Origin: an uncultured Opitutia bacterium
GTDB lineage: Bacteria > Verrucomicrobiota > Verrucomicrobiia > Opitutales > UBA953
Reading direction: 5' to 3'
NCBI GenBank assembly: GCA_903855995.1
Contig: CAIOAN010000012.1
Coordinates: 372,001-436,000 of the forward strand
DNA: 64,000 nt
This document shows positions 9,631 to 17,849 of the stretch, piece by piece (the stretch's first letter is position 1; every line of letters starts with the position of its first letter). Position numbers and translations under genes: made by a program. Below the pieces are notes generated by a model. The model was not told where the DNA came from. It saw only the letters and a program-made list of their open reading frames with translations, and searched no databases.

Positions 9631-10425
9631 ATGCTGCATGATAAGCGCCGCCTGCTCCTGATCGCCGGACCCTGCTCGCTCGAATCCGAGGACAACTGCC
9701 GCACGGTCGCCAAGGAGCTCAAGGCTCTGGCCGCCCGCCACCCGGAGCTTAATATTATTTTTAAGGGTTCTTACGACAAAGCCAACCGCACTTCCCTTGG
9801 GGGCGACCGTGGTCCAGGCATGAAGGCTGGCCTCGATCTCCTCGCAATGGTCAAGAAGGACTACGGGTTCAACGTGCTCACCGATATCCACGGGCCGGAG
9901 CAGTGTGAAGTCGTCGGCAAGGTCGTCGACGTGCTGCAGATTCCCGCATTCATGTGCCGCCAGACCGACCTCCTCGTCGCGGCCGCCAAGACCGGCAAGG
10001 TCGTCAACGTGAAGAAGGGCCAGTTCCTTTCCCCGTTTGAGATGCGCTTCGTCGTCGATAAGCTCGAAGGCGCCAAGGCTGCCGAGATCTGGCAGACCGA
10101 CCGCGGTACGACCTTTGGTTATCAGAACCTCGTCGTCGATATGCGCTCCTTCCCGATCATGGCCGGCTTCGGCCACCCGACGATCATGGACGCCACCCAC
10201 GCGGTGCAGCTCCCTGGCGCCGCCGGCGGTTCTTCTGGTGGCCAGCGCGAATACGTCCCGGTCCTCGCCAAGGCGGCCCTGGCCGCGGGCGCCGACGGTC
10301 TCTTCATGGAGACGCACCCTGATCCGCAAAAGGCCATCTCCGACGGTCCTTCGCAGGTCCCTCTCTCGGAATTCCCGGTGCTCGTCGAATCCTGCCTGCG
10401 CGTCTGGAAAGCCGTCCGCGCCTAA
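9631..10425 (+). CDS. kdsA: 3-deoxy-8-phosphooctulonate synthase (KDO-8-phosphate synthase)
   Basis: Condenses phosphoenolpyruvate with arabinose 5-phosphate to make KDO-8-phosphate for the lipopolysaccharide inner core. Hallmarks are IAGPCSLES at the N-terminus, [12 protein letters not shown] for phosphate and PEP binding, [10 protein letters not shown], and the CRQTDLL and KKGQFLSP strands. Length is 264 residues, slightly short of the usual 275-285 because the N-terminus is trimmed. Its presence implies an LPS outer membrane, in line with the secretin and the efflux lipoprotein in this window. It converges with menE, overlapping it by four bases. Confidence 0.96.
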   Translation: MLHDKRRLLLIAGPCSLESEDNCRTVAKELKALAARHPELNIIFKGSYDKANRTSLGGDRGPGMKAGLDLLAMVKKDYGFNVLTDIHGPEQCEVVGKVVDVLQIPAFMCRQTDLLVAAAKTGKVVNVKKGQFLSPFEMRFVVDKLEGAKAAEIWQTDRGTTFGYQNLVVDMRSFPIMAGFGHPTIMDATHAVQLPGAAGGSSGGQREYVPVLAKAALAAGADGLFMETHPDPQKAISDGPSQVPLSEFPVLVESCLRVWKAVRA

Positions 10426-11627
10426 GCGGTCAGCTTCGCGATCGCTTCCCGGTCGGGCTTGCCGCTGGCATTCGTCGGCATGACGGGAACGAACACATAC
10501 CGCCGCGGACGGGCTGCGGGCTCGAGGGCTTCGCACGCCTGGCGCAGCGCGGTTTCCGTTTTCGCTGGTGCGATGACGCAGGCGGTCACGACTTCGCCCC
10601 AACGCTCGTCGAACATACCCAGCACCAGGGCTTCCTTGATGAGTCCGGTCGCCAGCAGCGCTTGCTCGACGCGGGAGGGGTCGACTTTTTCACCGCCAGT
10701 GATGATGACACGATCCGCTCGGCCAAAGATTTTGACGGAGCCATCCGCCGCGACTTCACCCCGATCGCCGCTCGTCCATGGGCTGCCCATGGGGCCATCG
10801 GGCCATAGACCGAGGCCAAGGGCGGCCGTCGCGACCGTGATGACGCCTTCGGGATTCGTCGTAAAGTGCGTACCAGGAAGGGGGGTCCCGCGGACGATTT
10901 CGCCCGACAAGATTTTCTCCGGGGGGCAGAGCGCGCAGGCCGCCGCGGTCTCGGTCGAGCCGTAAGTCACGAACACGGGCAGTCGCCGCATTCGAATGCG
11001 TTCAAGCAAAGCCGTCGGCATGGCTGAGCCGCCGAGCAGAATCACATCGAACTGCCGCAGCCACGATTCGCCCTCAGGGTGATCGAGCAGGCGCGAGAGC
11101 TGAGCGGGCACCAGCGAGATGATTTTGGTGCCATCGGCGGGCAGTGAGACGGAGGGCGGGGCCGTTTCCAGATTGAAGCGTCCATCGATTACTTGATGTT
11201 GAGCGCCCGTTGCGCGGGCGCGGATGGCCGGCATCAGTCCGCTGACATGCCACGGCGGCGTGCAGGTCACGCCGTGCAGTTTGGGGCTTAGTCCGCGCGC
11301 GACGAGCGCATCGCGCAGACCGAAGGCGGCGGCCTGCAGGGTCTCCCGCGAGTGAATCACGAATTTCACCTTCCCGCCGCTGCCACCGGTGGGAATCATC
11401 AGCCGGCCGCGCCAGTTGAGGGGCCAGTCGCAGGTGCCGAGGCCTCGTGGCTCCAAGTCGATTCCTTTCACAATTGTTCCGTGGGGAAGCTGGCGAGCGG
11501 CTTCAGCGCGTTCGGCTTCCGCCCAGCGCGGGTTGCCGAGAAACACGGGCAAGCCGGCGTCATGGGCCTGCAGGACTTCCTGGAGGTAGGCCTGTGCGTC
11601 CGAATGGAAAATCGCCACGGCGCTCAT
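10422..11627 (-). CDS. menE: o-succinylbenzoate--CoA ligase (MenE-like acyl-CoA synthetase)
   Basis: A 401-residue member of the AMP-forming acyl-CoA synthetase family, shorter than most, as is usual for MenE. The P-loop-like motif is [11 protein letters not shown], followed by [10 protein letters not shown], the adenylate-binding TSGDRGEV and [20 protein letters not shown], and the C-terminal lysine in TNASGKPDR. It activates o-succinylbenzoate in menaquinone synthesis. The call rests mainly on its neighbour: menC is directly upstream with an ATGA overlap, and the two catalyse consecutive steps. Other men genes are not in the window. Confidence 0.88.
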   Translation of the reverse strand: MSAVAIFHSDAQAYLQEVLQAHDAGLPVFLGNPRWAEAERAEAARQLPHGTIVKGIDLEPRGLGTCDWPLNWRGRLMIPTGGSGGKVKFVIHSRETLQAAAFGLRDALVARGLSPKLHGVTCTPPWHVSGLMPAIRARATGAQHQVIDGRFNLETAPPSVSLPADGTKIISLVPAQLSRLLDHPEGESWLRQFDVILLGGSAMPTALLERIRMRRLPVFVTYGSTETAAACALCPPEKILSGEIVRGTPLPGTHFTTNPEGVITVATAALGLGLWPDGPMGSPWTSGDRGEVAADGSVKIFGRADRVIITGGEKVDPSRVEQALLATGLIKEALVLGMFDERWGEVVTACVIAPAKTETALRQACEALEPAARPRRYVFVPVMPTNASGKPDREAIAKLTA

Positions 11628-12574
11628 GCCATTTGCTTCCAGAGTTCCTGCCAGCGAACATTGAGCAACCCGCGTGCGACTGGTCCGGCTTCATGGCGAT
11701 CACGGCCGTCCATTTCAAAGCGTCCGAGCGTGTCGAAGCCGATGGCGCCGGTGTGCGAATCCTGGGCGGCGAGCCACAGGGCGGCTTGGCGGCCGATGGC
11801 GGTTTCAAAAGAAGACGAGTAAATTACCGGACCACTCCGGGCCCGGCGCCAGCGGAGCACTTCATCCCAGTCTCCGGCGAGGCAAGGCTTCACGACGACG
11901 GGTCCCGGCCATTCGATGCCTTGCGGCGTCAGGAAAGATTCATCCAGCGCGATTTTCTCCGGCCCGAGCGAAGCGTAGCCGGGGTGGCCTGGTGGCAGAG
12001 GTTGCTCCAGGAACTCCACGTTAGGCAAGCTGCGCACCACGGCGGCCCACGCGCGGGCCAGCTCAAGATTGAGGGAGCCGTTGGCGTCGAGGCGGAAGCG
12101 AAGCGTCGGCGAACATTGACCGAGTAAGTCCTGCAACTGCTGGCTATCCGTCTCGGCAAGAATCTTGAGTTTGATCGTGTGATAACCCTGAGTCGCCTTT
12201 TCGGCGATGCCCTCCGCGGTCGGCGCGGTCAGGAGACCTGCGCAGGGTAACGAGCCAGTGAAAGATTCGATTTCATTCCAATGCTGGCAGGAAGATAGGG
12301 CCGCACTCAGGCAAGGCAGGCTGCTCCGCGAGGCCGCGACCGTGGCTTGGAGTCGGGAGAGGCTACCTTGAGCGGAGCGCAGAGCCTCTACGATTTGATC
12401 GCAGTTCTCGGTTTGGAAGCCCGGCCAGGGCGCCGCTTCGCCGTAACCGACGCCTTGGGCATCCTCCGTGCGGAGCAGGACGCGATCGACCGCCTCGACC
12501 GTGCCATGGCCGGTGGTGATGGCTTGCCGGAACCTTCGGCGCACCCTCAGAAAGTCGATTTTACCACTGTTCAT
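11624..12574 (-). CDS. menC: o-succinylbenzoate synthase
   Basis: An enolase-superfamily enzyme that dehydrates SHCHC to o-succinylbenzoate in menaquinone synthesis. The catalytic Lys is in the TIKLKIL strand, the metal ligands are in [12 protein letters not shown] and ALDES, and the second Lys is in [11 protein letters not shown]; the C-terminal [11 protein letters not shown] is typical of MenC. Length is 316 residues from the ATG at 12574. An in-frame TTG at 12592 would add six residues. The C-terminal stop overlaps the menE start. Menaquinone fits an anaerobic or facultative lifestyle, but that is inference. Confidence 0.92.
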   Translation of the reverse strand: MNSGKIDFLRVRRRFRQAITTGHGTVEAVDRVLLRTEDAQGVGYGEAAPWPGFQTENCDQIVEALRSAQGSLSRLQATVAASRSSLPCLSAALSSCQHWNEIESFTGSLPCAGLLTAPTAEGIAEKATQGYHTIKLKILAETDSQQLQDLLGQCSPTLRFRLDANGSLNLELARAWAAVVRSLPNVEFLEQPLPPGHPGYASLGPEKIALDESFLTPQGIEWPGPVVVKPCLAGDWDEVLRWRRARSGPVIYSSSFETAIGRQAALWLAAQDSHTGAIGFDTLGRFEMDGRDRHEAGPVARGLLNVRWQELWKQMA

Positions 12575-12616
12575 CCCTGCGATGGTCTCCAATTACGGCC
12601 AAGTCGCAAAATCAAT

Positions 12617-12645
12617 TTGCCAGCCCAGAGGGGGGTGCCTAACAC
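12617..12645 (+). promoter_or_regulatory. Putative promoter of guaB
   Basis: TTGCCA (12617-12622), 17-bp spacer, TAACAC (12640-12645), 22 bases before the guaB ATG. The spacer and -10 contain a small GGGTG/CACCC hairpin. Confidence 0.45.
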
Positions 12646-12667
12646 CCTTTGGGGAAACCGACCACTC

Positions 12668-14242
12668 ATGGCCTCCTCGAAAACCAAGGGCCGCGTTTCC
12701 CTAGATGAACGCTTTTACCTCGCCGCCGACGCGTTCTTTCCCGCGAACGCTGGGCTGGGGCTGACTTACGATGACGTCTCCTTGGCCACCCGCTATTCCG
12801 AAGTCCTCCCGCGGATGACGCGTCTCGATTCCGCCCTTTCCGACGCCTTGCCCCTTTCTTTGCCGATCGTCTCGTCCGACATGGATACGGTCACCGAACA
12901 TCGCATGGCTATCGCGATGGCTCTTAATGGGGGCCTAGGTCTCCTGCATTACAATATGTCCGAAGCAGAGCAAGTCGCCGAAGTCCGCCGGGTGAAGAAT
13001 CATATTCACGGCATGATCGGCGACCCCGCCGTGGTGTCTCCCGAAGACACGATCTCCCAGGTGCTCGCCCGTATCGAGCGCGATGGCCTTGCCTTTAGCA
13101 CCTTCCCGGTGACCGCTCCCGATGGCACGCTCCTCGGCTTGCTTCCGGGCAGCGCCGTCAAGGAGCGCCACGGCCAGCGCAAGGTCGTCGCGGTCATGAT
13201 TCCCCGCGACAAGGTCTTTACCGTTGTGGAGAAAGATCTCGGGAAGGATCCGATCGCCACCGCTGACCGCAAATTCTCCGACCATGTCGGCCAGAACAAA
13301 CTGCTCGTGGTCGATTCGAAAAACCGCCTCCGCGGCTTGTTCACGCTGAGCGACATCGAGCGCATCTCGGAAGAATCCCGTGCCCACGTTCGCCCGACCC
13401 GCGACAGCGATTTCCGCCTGCGCGTCGGTGTCGCGGTCTCCGTGCCGCGCACGGCCGACGGCGAGATCGACCGCGTCCGCTTCTTGGCGCACGCCGCCGC
13501 CCTCGTCGATGAAGGCGCCGATGCGATCGCCATTTCCACGGCGCACGGCCACACGAAGGGCGTCGGCGACGCGCTTCGTCTCCTCCGCAAGGCCCATAAG
13601 GAACTCACGCTCATCGCCGGTAACGTCACCAGCGGGGAGGGGGTCGAATTCCTCGCCGCCGCCGGAGCGGACACGGTCAAGATCGGGCAGGGGCCTGGTT
13701 CGATCTGCACCACGCGCATCGTCGCGGGCGTCGGAATCCCTCAGTTGACGGCCCTCTATGTCGCCTCCCGCGCCGCCGCCAAGAAAGGCGTCCGCATCCT
13801 CGCCGACGGTGGCATCACGAAGAGTGGCGATATCGTCAAAGCGCTCACGCTTGCGGATGCCGTCATCCTCGGCGGCTTATTGGCCGGCAGCCGCGAGGCC
13901 CCAGGCAAGTTGATGGAAATTAACGGCAAGACTTATAAAGAATATCGCGGCATGGGTTCGCACGAAGCCATGCGCAAGGGGTCGGCTGCCCGTTACGGCC
14001 ATTCCTCCAGCGGCAAGTTCAACAAGGTCGCTGCGGAAGGCATCGAAGCTCTTAAGGAGGTCTCGGGCACCGTCGACCAAGTTCTCGGTACACTGGCGGG
14101 CGGCGTCCAGAGCGGGCTTGGTTATGTTGGCGCTCAGAATCTCTCCGAACATCGTCAGCGCGCGCGTTACATTCGCGTCACCCCGGCCGGCCAGCGTGAA
14201 GCGGCACCGCATGACGTCATTGAAATCAAAGCCGGCTCTTGA
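12668..14242 (+). CDS. guaB: Inosine-5'-monophosphate dehydrogenase
   Basis: Oxidises IMP to XMP with NAD+, the committed step to guanine nucleotides. The (beta/alpha)8 barrel begins with LTYDDVSL and [13 protein letters not shown]-pair insertion follows (about residues 115-240, including [20 protein letters not shown]). The active-site loop GPGSICTTR with the catalytic Cys lies near residue 345, and the flap is RGMGSHEAM. At 524 residues it is slightly longer than the usual 485-500. The open frame reaches back to 12347 within menC on the other strand; the ATG at 12668 is the one that suits the protein start. Confidence 0.95.
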   Translation: MASSKTKGRVSLDERFYLAADAFFPANAGLGLTYDDVSLATRYSEVLPRMTRLDSALSDALPLSLPIVSSDMDTVTEHRMAIAMALNGGLGLLHYNMSEAEQVAEVRRVKNHIHGMIGDPAVVSPEDTISQVLARIERDGLAFSTFPVTAPDGTLLGLLPGSAVKERHGQRKVVAVMIPRDKVFTVVEKDLGKDPIATADRKFSDHVGQNKLLVVDSKNRLRGLFTLSDIERISEESRAHVRPTRDSDFRLRVGVAVSVPRTADGEIDRVRFLAHAAALVDEGADAIAISTAHGHTKGVGDALRLLRKAHKELTLIAGNVTSGEGVEFLAAAGADTVKIGQGPGSICTTRIVAGVGIPQLTALYVASRAAAKKGVRILADGGITKSGDIVKALTLADAVILGGLLAGSREAPGKLMEINGKTYKEYRGMGSHEAMRKGSAARYGHSSSGKFNKVAAEGIEALKEVSGTVDQVLGTLAGGVQSGLGYVGAQNLSEHRQRARYIRVTPAGQREAAPHDVIEIKAGS

Positions 14243-14251
14243 TCATCCCCA

Positions 14252-15181
14252 ATGTCTTCTCTTCTTCGCGGAATCCTTCTTTTCATCGGGGGCGCTATCG
14301 TTGGTGCCGCCGCAGTCTTTCTGATCGCCCCCGGGTTCACGATTGTCGTGGCCCGGGCGCCTTCGGAGCAGAAGACGATGGTCGCCAGCCCACCGGTACC
14401 TGTTTCCGCTCCGGTGGCCGCCGTCGTACCCAAGCCCGCCCCGGTGGTGGTAGCCGAGGTGAAGCCAGCGGCCGAACCTGCTAACGCAGAGCCCGCCAAG
14501 GTGGAGCCGGTGGCTAAGGCAGATACGACCAAGCCGGCGATGGAAGTCGCGAACGGCCTGCCCGCGTTGGATTTCAAGGCAATCTCCGAGCACTTCATTT
14601 TCTGGCCGAAATCCGTGACCGTGATAACCCCAACGACCGTGCAGCTGGCCGAAGACGGCAAGAAGACTGGCGAATTCGCCTTGGCGGCCGGTGCGGTGCT
14701 CCAGCTCTCCAAAGTGCTCCCGGAAGGGCAGCTCGAGGTCCGGGCGCGTGGGGCGAAGTTTGAAATCAACAGCGCCGCGACGGACTTCGACGGATCCCTG
14801 CGCAAGCGCGTCGCCGAACTACAGGAAAAAGGCTCTTCGTTCGCCGCCCCTTATCTTGCTGGAGCGACGCCTGCAGCCACGGCTCCAGTCGTTGCAACTG
14901 CTTCCGCCCCTACGGCGGCCGCGGCGGTTTCTGCGGCAACTCCCGCCGGACCCAAAGGCCCTCTGACGCTTGAAGACAAGGTCAACACACTCTTCGGCCG
15001 CAAGTCCGAGCCCAAGGTTGAAGTAAAGACTGAGCCCGCCGCTCCGACGGCCACCCCGGCAGCTGCGATGGCTCCCGCCACCGCCGTTGCGCCCGCCGCC
15101 ACCGGCGACATGAAAGCCGAGAAATCTCAGGACTTGGATCGCAAGGTGAATCAGCTTTTCAAGAAGGACGCCGCCAAGTGA
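14252..15181 (+). CDS. Ala/Pro-rich membrane-anchored protein with two copies of a short C-terminal motif
   Basis: A 309-residue protein I do not recognise. It has one N-terminal membrane helix (residues 7-32, ending APGFTIVVA), then a long Ala/Pro/Val/Lys-rich linker (residues 35-100). A compact central domain (about 105-190: FKAISEHFIFWPKSVTV to EINSAATDF) looks like a small beta domain. A second low-complexity linker separates two near-identical motifs: LEDKVNTLFGRK near residue 245 and LDRKVNQLFKKD at the very C-terminus. The layout suggests an envelope protein reaching into the periplasm. Its stop overlaps the xth start (GTGA), so the two are co-expressed, probably without functional linkage. 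Confidence 0.7.
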   Translation: MSSLLRGILLFIGGAIVGAAAVFLIAPGFTIVVARAPSEQKTMVASPPVPVSAPVAAVVPKPAPVVVAEVKPAAEPANAEPAKVEPVAKADTTKPAMEVANGLPALDFKAISEHFIFWPKSVTVITPTTVQLAEDGKKTGEFALAAGAVLQLSKVLPEGQLEVRARGAKFEINSAATDFDGSLRKRVAELQEKGSSFAAPYLAGATPAATAPVVATASAPTAAAAVSAATPAGPKGPLTLEDKVNTLFGRKSEPKVEVKTEPAAPTATPAAAMAPATAVAPAATGDMKAEKSQDLDRKVNQLFKKDAAK

Positions 15182-15945
15182 AGTCCGCCAAGGTTTTCTC
15201 CTGGAACGTGAACGGTGTCCGCTCTGCCCTCGGCAAGGGGCTTGCCGACTTCATCGCTACGGCCGACCCCGACGTCCTCTGCCTCCAGGAGACGAAGTGC
15301 GAGACCGCCGTCGCCTCGACCCTAGGCCTGGCCTACCCGCATCAGTTTTGGCATGAGGCTGAAAAAAAGGGCTACTCCGGCACGGCGGTGCTTTCGAAGA
15401 GCGCCCCGCTCAATGTCGCGACGGATTTCCCAGGAGACCATCCGCCCGAAGGGCGGGTGGTTACCGCGGAATTTAAGGGTGTCTTCGTCGTCAGTGCCTA
15501 CGTGCCAAATTCTCAGCGCGAACTCGAGCGGCTTGATTACCGCCTGCAGTGGGATGCCGATTTCCGTAAATACCTCGCCCGCTTGGCCAAGCAGAAGCCC
15601 GTCGTCGTCTGCGGCGATTTGAACGTCGCTCACGCGGAGATCGACCTTGCCAATCCTTCGACCAATCGCCGCAACGCCGGCTTCACGGACGAGGAGCGCG
15701 AATCCTTTAGCCAACTCCTTTCGCAGCATGGCTTCACCGACACGTTCCGGGCTCAGCATCCCGAACTGGCGAAGCGGTACAGCTGGTGGAGTTATCGGCC
15801 GGGCATCCGCGCTCGGAATATCGGGTGGCGCTTAGATTACTGCCTGACGTCCGACGGCTTGAAGTATTCCCAGCCCGACATCCACGACAAGGTCACCGGC
15901 TCCGATCACTGCCCCGTGTCGGTCCAGATTCAGGCCGAACTTTAA
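15178..15945 (+). CDS. xth: Exodeoxyribonuclease III / AP endonuclease
   Basis: A 255-residue EEP-fold nuclease cutting at abasic sites and degrading 3' ends in base-excision repair. Motifs in order: SWNVNGVRSAL, LCLQETKCE with the metal Glu, SAYVPNSQREL, VVCGDLNVAH, the substrate-binding WWSYR, RLDYCLTS and the catalytic GSDHCPV. Every usual catalytic residue is present. The GTG start at 15178 overlaps the preceding stop. The gene converges with the peptide transporter, overlapping it by four bases. Confidence 0.96.
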   Translation: MKSAKVFSWNVNGVRSALGKGLADFIATADPDVLCLQETKCETAVASTLGLAYPHQFWHEAEKKGYSGTAVLSKSAPLNVATDFPGDHPPEGRVVTAEFKGVFVVSAYVPNSQRELERLDYRLQWDADFRKYLARLAKQKPVVVCGDLNVAHAEIDLANPSTNRRNAGFTDEERESFSQLLSQHGFTDTFRAQHPELAKRYSWWSYRPGIRARNIGWRLDYCLTSDGLKYSQPDIHDKVTGSDHCPVSVQIQAEL

Positions 15946-17462
15946 GCCGCGGCTGGCTGCTCGCCGGTTAATTGGCGGACCCACGGCACCAGGAAAATAA
16001 GCACCACCGTCAGGCCGCCGACCAGCAGGGCCTGCTGCCCGAAGAAGTGCGCGAGCACCTGAGGGTCCTTGCTGTTGAAGTCTCCGGCGACCACGCCCGC
16101 CAGCTTATTGCCGAGTGCGGTGCCAAGGAACCAGACTCCCATCACGAGTCCGGTGAGTTTCGCCGGAGCGAGTTTCGTCATCGCGCTTAGGCCGACGGGG
16201 CTGAGACAGAGTTCTCCGAGTGTCTGCAGGAAGTAGACGGCGATCAGCCACCACGGGCTGACTTTGCCTTCGGCCGTGAGTTTTGCCGCGGGCACTAAGA
16301 GCGCGAAAGAGAGGCCGAGGAGAGCCAGGCCCCAGACGAATTTCATGGGAATGGATGGCTGGCGGCTCCGTAGGCTGACCCAGAGCCACGCGAACAAGGG
16401 CGCGAGCGCGAGGATGAAGAGCGAGTTCACCGACTGAAACCATGACGACGGGAAGGCATAGCCGAATAGCTCGTTGTGCGTGAGGTCGTCGGCGAACAGC
16501 GTCAGCGTCGAACCGGCTTGCTCAAAGACCGCCCAGAAGAGAATCGCGCAGATGAAGAAGATCAAAATAGCTGCGATCCGGCGACTATCGGGGTCTCGTT
16601 TAATGACCCCGAAGTAAATCACGCCGGCGACAGGCAGGGCATAGACGACCAGATTGATCCAGGCGTAGGTGTCGGAGGCAATCATGACTGCCAGCATAAC
16701 CGCCGTCCCGAGAGCGATGAGCGCGAGCCGACTCCACGGACGCGGTGCGGCATTTTCCGGAGCGTGACCGATGTGCGAGAGGAAGTGTAGCCGGCGCATA
16801 TAGATCCACATCCCCAACGTCATGCCGACGCCCGCTGCGCCAAATCCCCAATGCCAGCTATGCCGTGGATCCAGCCCCCAGCACCAAAGCTTCCATTTGA
16901 AGTATTCATCCTGGGCGAGCCAGCCGACGATGAGCGGCGAGGCGAAGGCCCCCAGATTGATGCCCATGTAGAAGAGTGAGAAGCCGGCGTCGCGGCGCGT
17001 GTCGCCATGGGAGTAAAGCCCGCCGACGAGCGTACTGATGCTCGGCTTGAGCAGGCCGGTCCCTAAGGCCACCAAGGCGAGGCCGGCGTAAAAAGAAGGG
17101 ATGGAGTTGAAGGCCAAGGCGTAGTGCCCCGCGGTGATAATCAGTCCACCGATGAGCACCGCGCGGCGGGCGCCGATGAAATTATCGGCGAGGTAACCCC
17201 CAAGGATGCACACCATGTAGCTCGCCATGGTGTAGTTGCCGTAGATTTGAGCGGCGACCTTTTGATCCCAACCGAGACCGCCCAGGGCCAGCGGGGCGAT
17301 CATGAACAGGAACAGGATGGCCCGCATGCCGTAATAGGAGAAGCGCTCCCACATCTCGGCGTAGAAGAGCATGCTGAGCCCCTTGGGGTGCCCGGCGATG
17401 CCGCCATGATCGCGCTCCGTGTGCCGGGCGGGGGATTCGACCCCGGGGGTGATTTCGTGCAT
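15942..17462 (-). CDS. Proton-dependent oligopeptide transporter (POT family MFS)
   Basis: A 506-residue transporter with about 13-14 membrane segments that imports di- and tripeptides with protons. The family signature GMRAILFLFM follows LFYAEMWERFSYY (the ExxERFxYY motif) near residue 35, and the second signature is FSLFYMGINLGAFASPLIVGW near residue 150. I chose the ATG at 17462; the frame is open further upstream but that part has no transporter character. It is a stand-alone gene, divergent from feoA, with a TATAAC-like box about ten bases before the start. Confidence 0.92.
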   Translation of the reverse strand: MHEITPGVESPARHTERDHGGIAGHPKGLSMLFYAEMWERFSYYGMRAILFLFMIAPLALGGLGWDQKVAAQIYGNYTMASYMVCILGGYLADNFIGARRAVLIGGLIITAGHYALAFNSIPSFYAGLALVALGTGLLKPSISTLVGGLYSHGDTRRDAGFSLFYMGINLGAFASPLIVGWLAQDEYFKWKLWCWGLDPRHSWHWGFGAAGVGMTLGMWIYMRRLHFLSHIGHAPENAAPRPWSRLALIALGTAVMLAVMIASDTYAWINLVVYALPVAGVIYFGVIKRDPDSRRIAAILIFFICAILFWAVFEQAGSTLTLFADDLTHNELFGYAFPSSWFQSVNSLFILALAPLFAWLWVSLRSRQPSIPMKFVWGLALLGLSFALLVPAAKLTAEGKVSPWWLIAVYFLQTLGELCLSPVGLSAMTKLAPAKLTGLVMGVWFLGTALGNKLAGVVAGDFNSKDPQVLAHFFGQQALLVGGLTVVLIFLVPWVRQLTGEQPAAA

Positions 17463-17539
17463 CGGTAGGGGGGTTATAAGCAGTACCGAGGGGGAGGGGG
17501 AGTCGGGAATGCAGATTGGCCCCAAGTGGAGGGTCGGCG

Positions 17540-17583
17540 TTGACAACGTTAAGACGAGGGCTACTTTTGAGACTCATTCTCAA
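17540..17583 (+). promoter_or_regulatory. feoAB promoter with overlapping Fur-box-like palindrome
   Basis: TTGACA (17540-17545), 16-bp spacer, TACTTT (17562-17567). A perfect interrupted palindrome, TTGAGA-CTCAT-TCTCAA (17567-17583), lies across the expected transcription start. It resembles the TGAGAATCATTCTCA core of known Fur boxes. Iron-loaded Fur bound here would block initiation, as expected for a ferrous iron uptake operon. Confidence 0.65.
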
Positions 17584-17588
17584 CTAGC

Positions 17589-17849
17589 GTGACCCCGCTA
17601 TCCCAACTTCTGCCCGGCCAATTCGGGAAGCTGGCCTCGCTCAATCCCGAGCGGGGGGTGGATCAGCGTTTGATGGCCTTGGGACTACTCCCCGGGATGG
17701 TGCTGAAGCTGGTTCGCAAGGCCCCTTTAGGTGACCCCTTGGCTATCGAGTTCGGCGGCCAGGTGGTAAGCCTTCGCCTCGCCGAGGCGGAGAACCTGAT
17801 TGTCGACGTTTCTGCCGATTGTCCCATCCAGCGCCCCCGTCCCTCGTGA
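17589..17849 (+). CDS. feoA: FeoA family protein
   Basis: An 86-residue SH3-like accessory protein of the ferrous iron transporter, thought to modulate FeoB in the cytoplasm. Visible signatures are PGQFGKLASL, the LMALGLLPGMVLKLVRKAPLGDPLAIEF core and VSLRLAEAENLIV, in the usual order. Length is normal. It starts with GTG six bases after the Fur-like palindrome and overlaps feoB (GTGA), so the operon is translationally coupled. Confidence 0.93.
   Translation: MTPLSQLLPGQFGKLASLNPERGVDQRLMALGLLPGMVLKLVRKAPLGDPLAIEFGGQVVSLRLAEAENLIVDVSADCPIQRPRPS

Noticed and set aside
8205-9722. A 505-codon minus-strand open frame opposite polX.
   Set aside because: Antisense of PolX; polX motifs are complete on the plus strand and the antisense product shows no recognisable domain.
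12633-12647. Small hairpin GGGTG-CCTAA-CACCC before guaB, considered as a riboswitch or attenuator.
   Set aside because: The stem is only five pairs, there is no T-run, and it overlaps the putative -10 box, so nothing supports an RNA switch.
17463-17546. Extended N-terminus of the POT transporter.
   Set aside because: The additional 28 residues lack transporter character and would pass through the divergent feo promoter.
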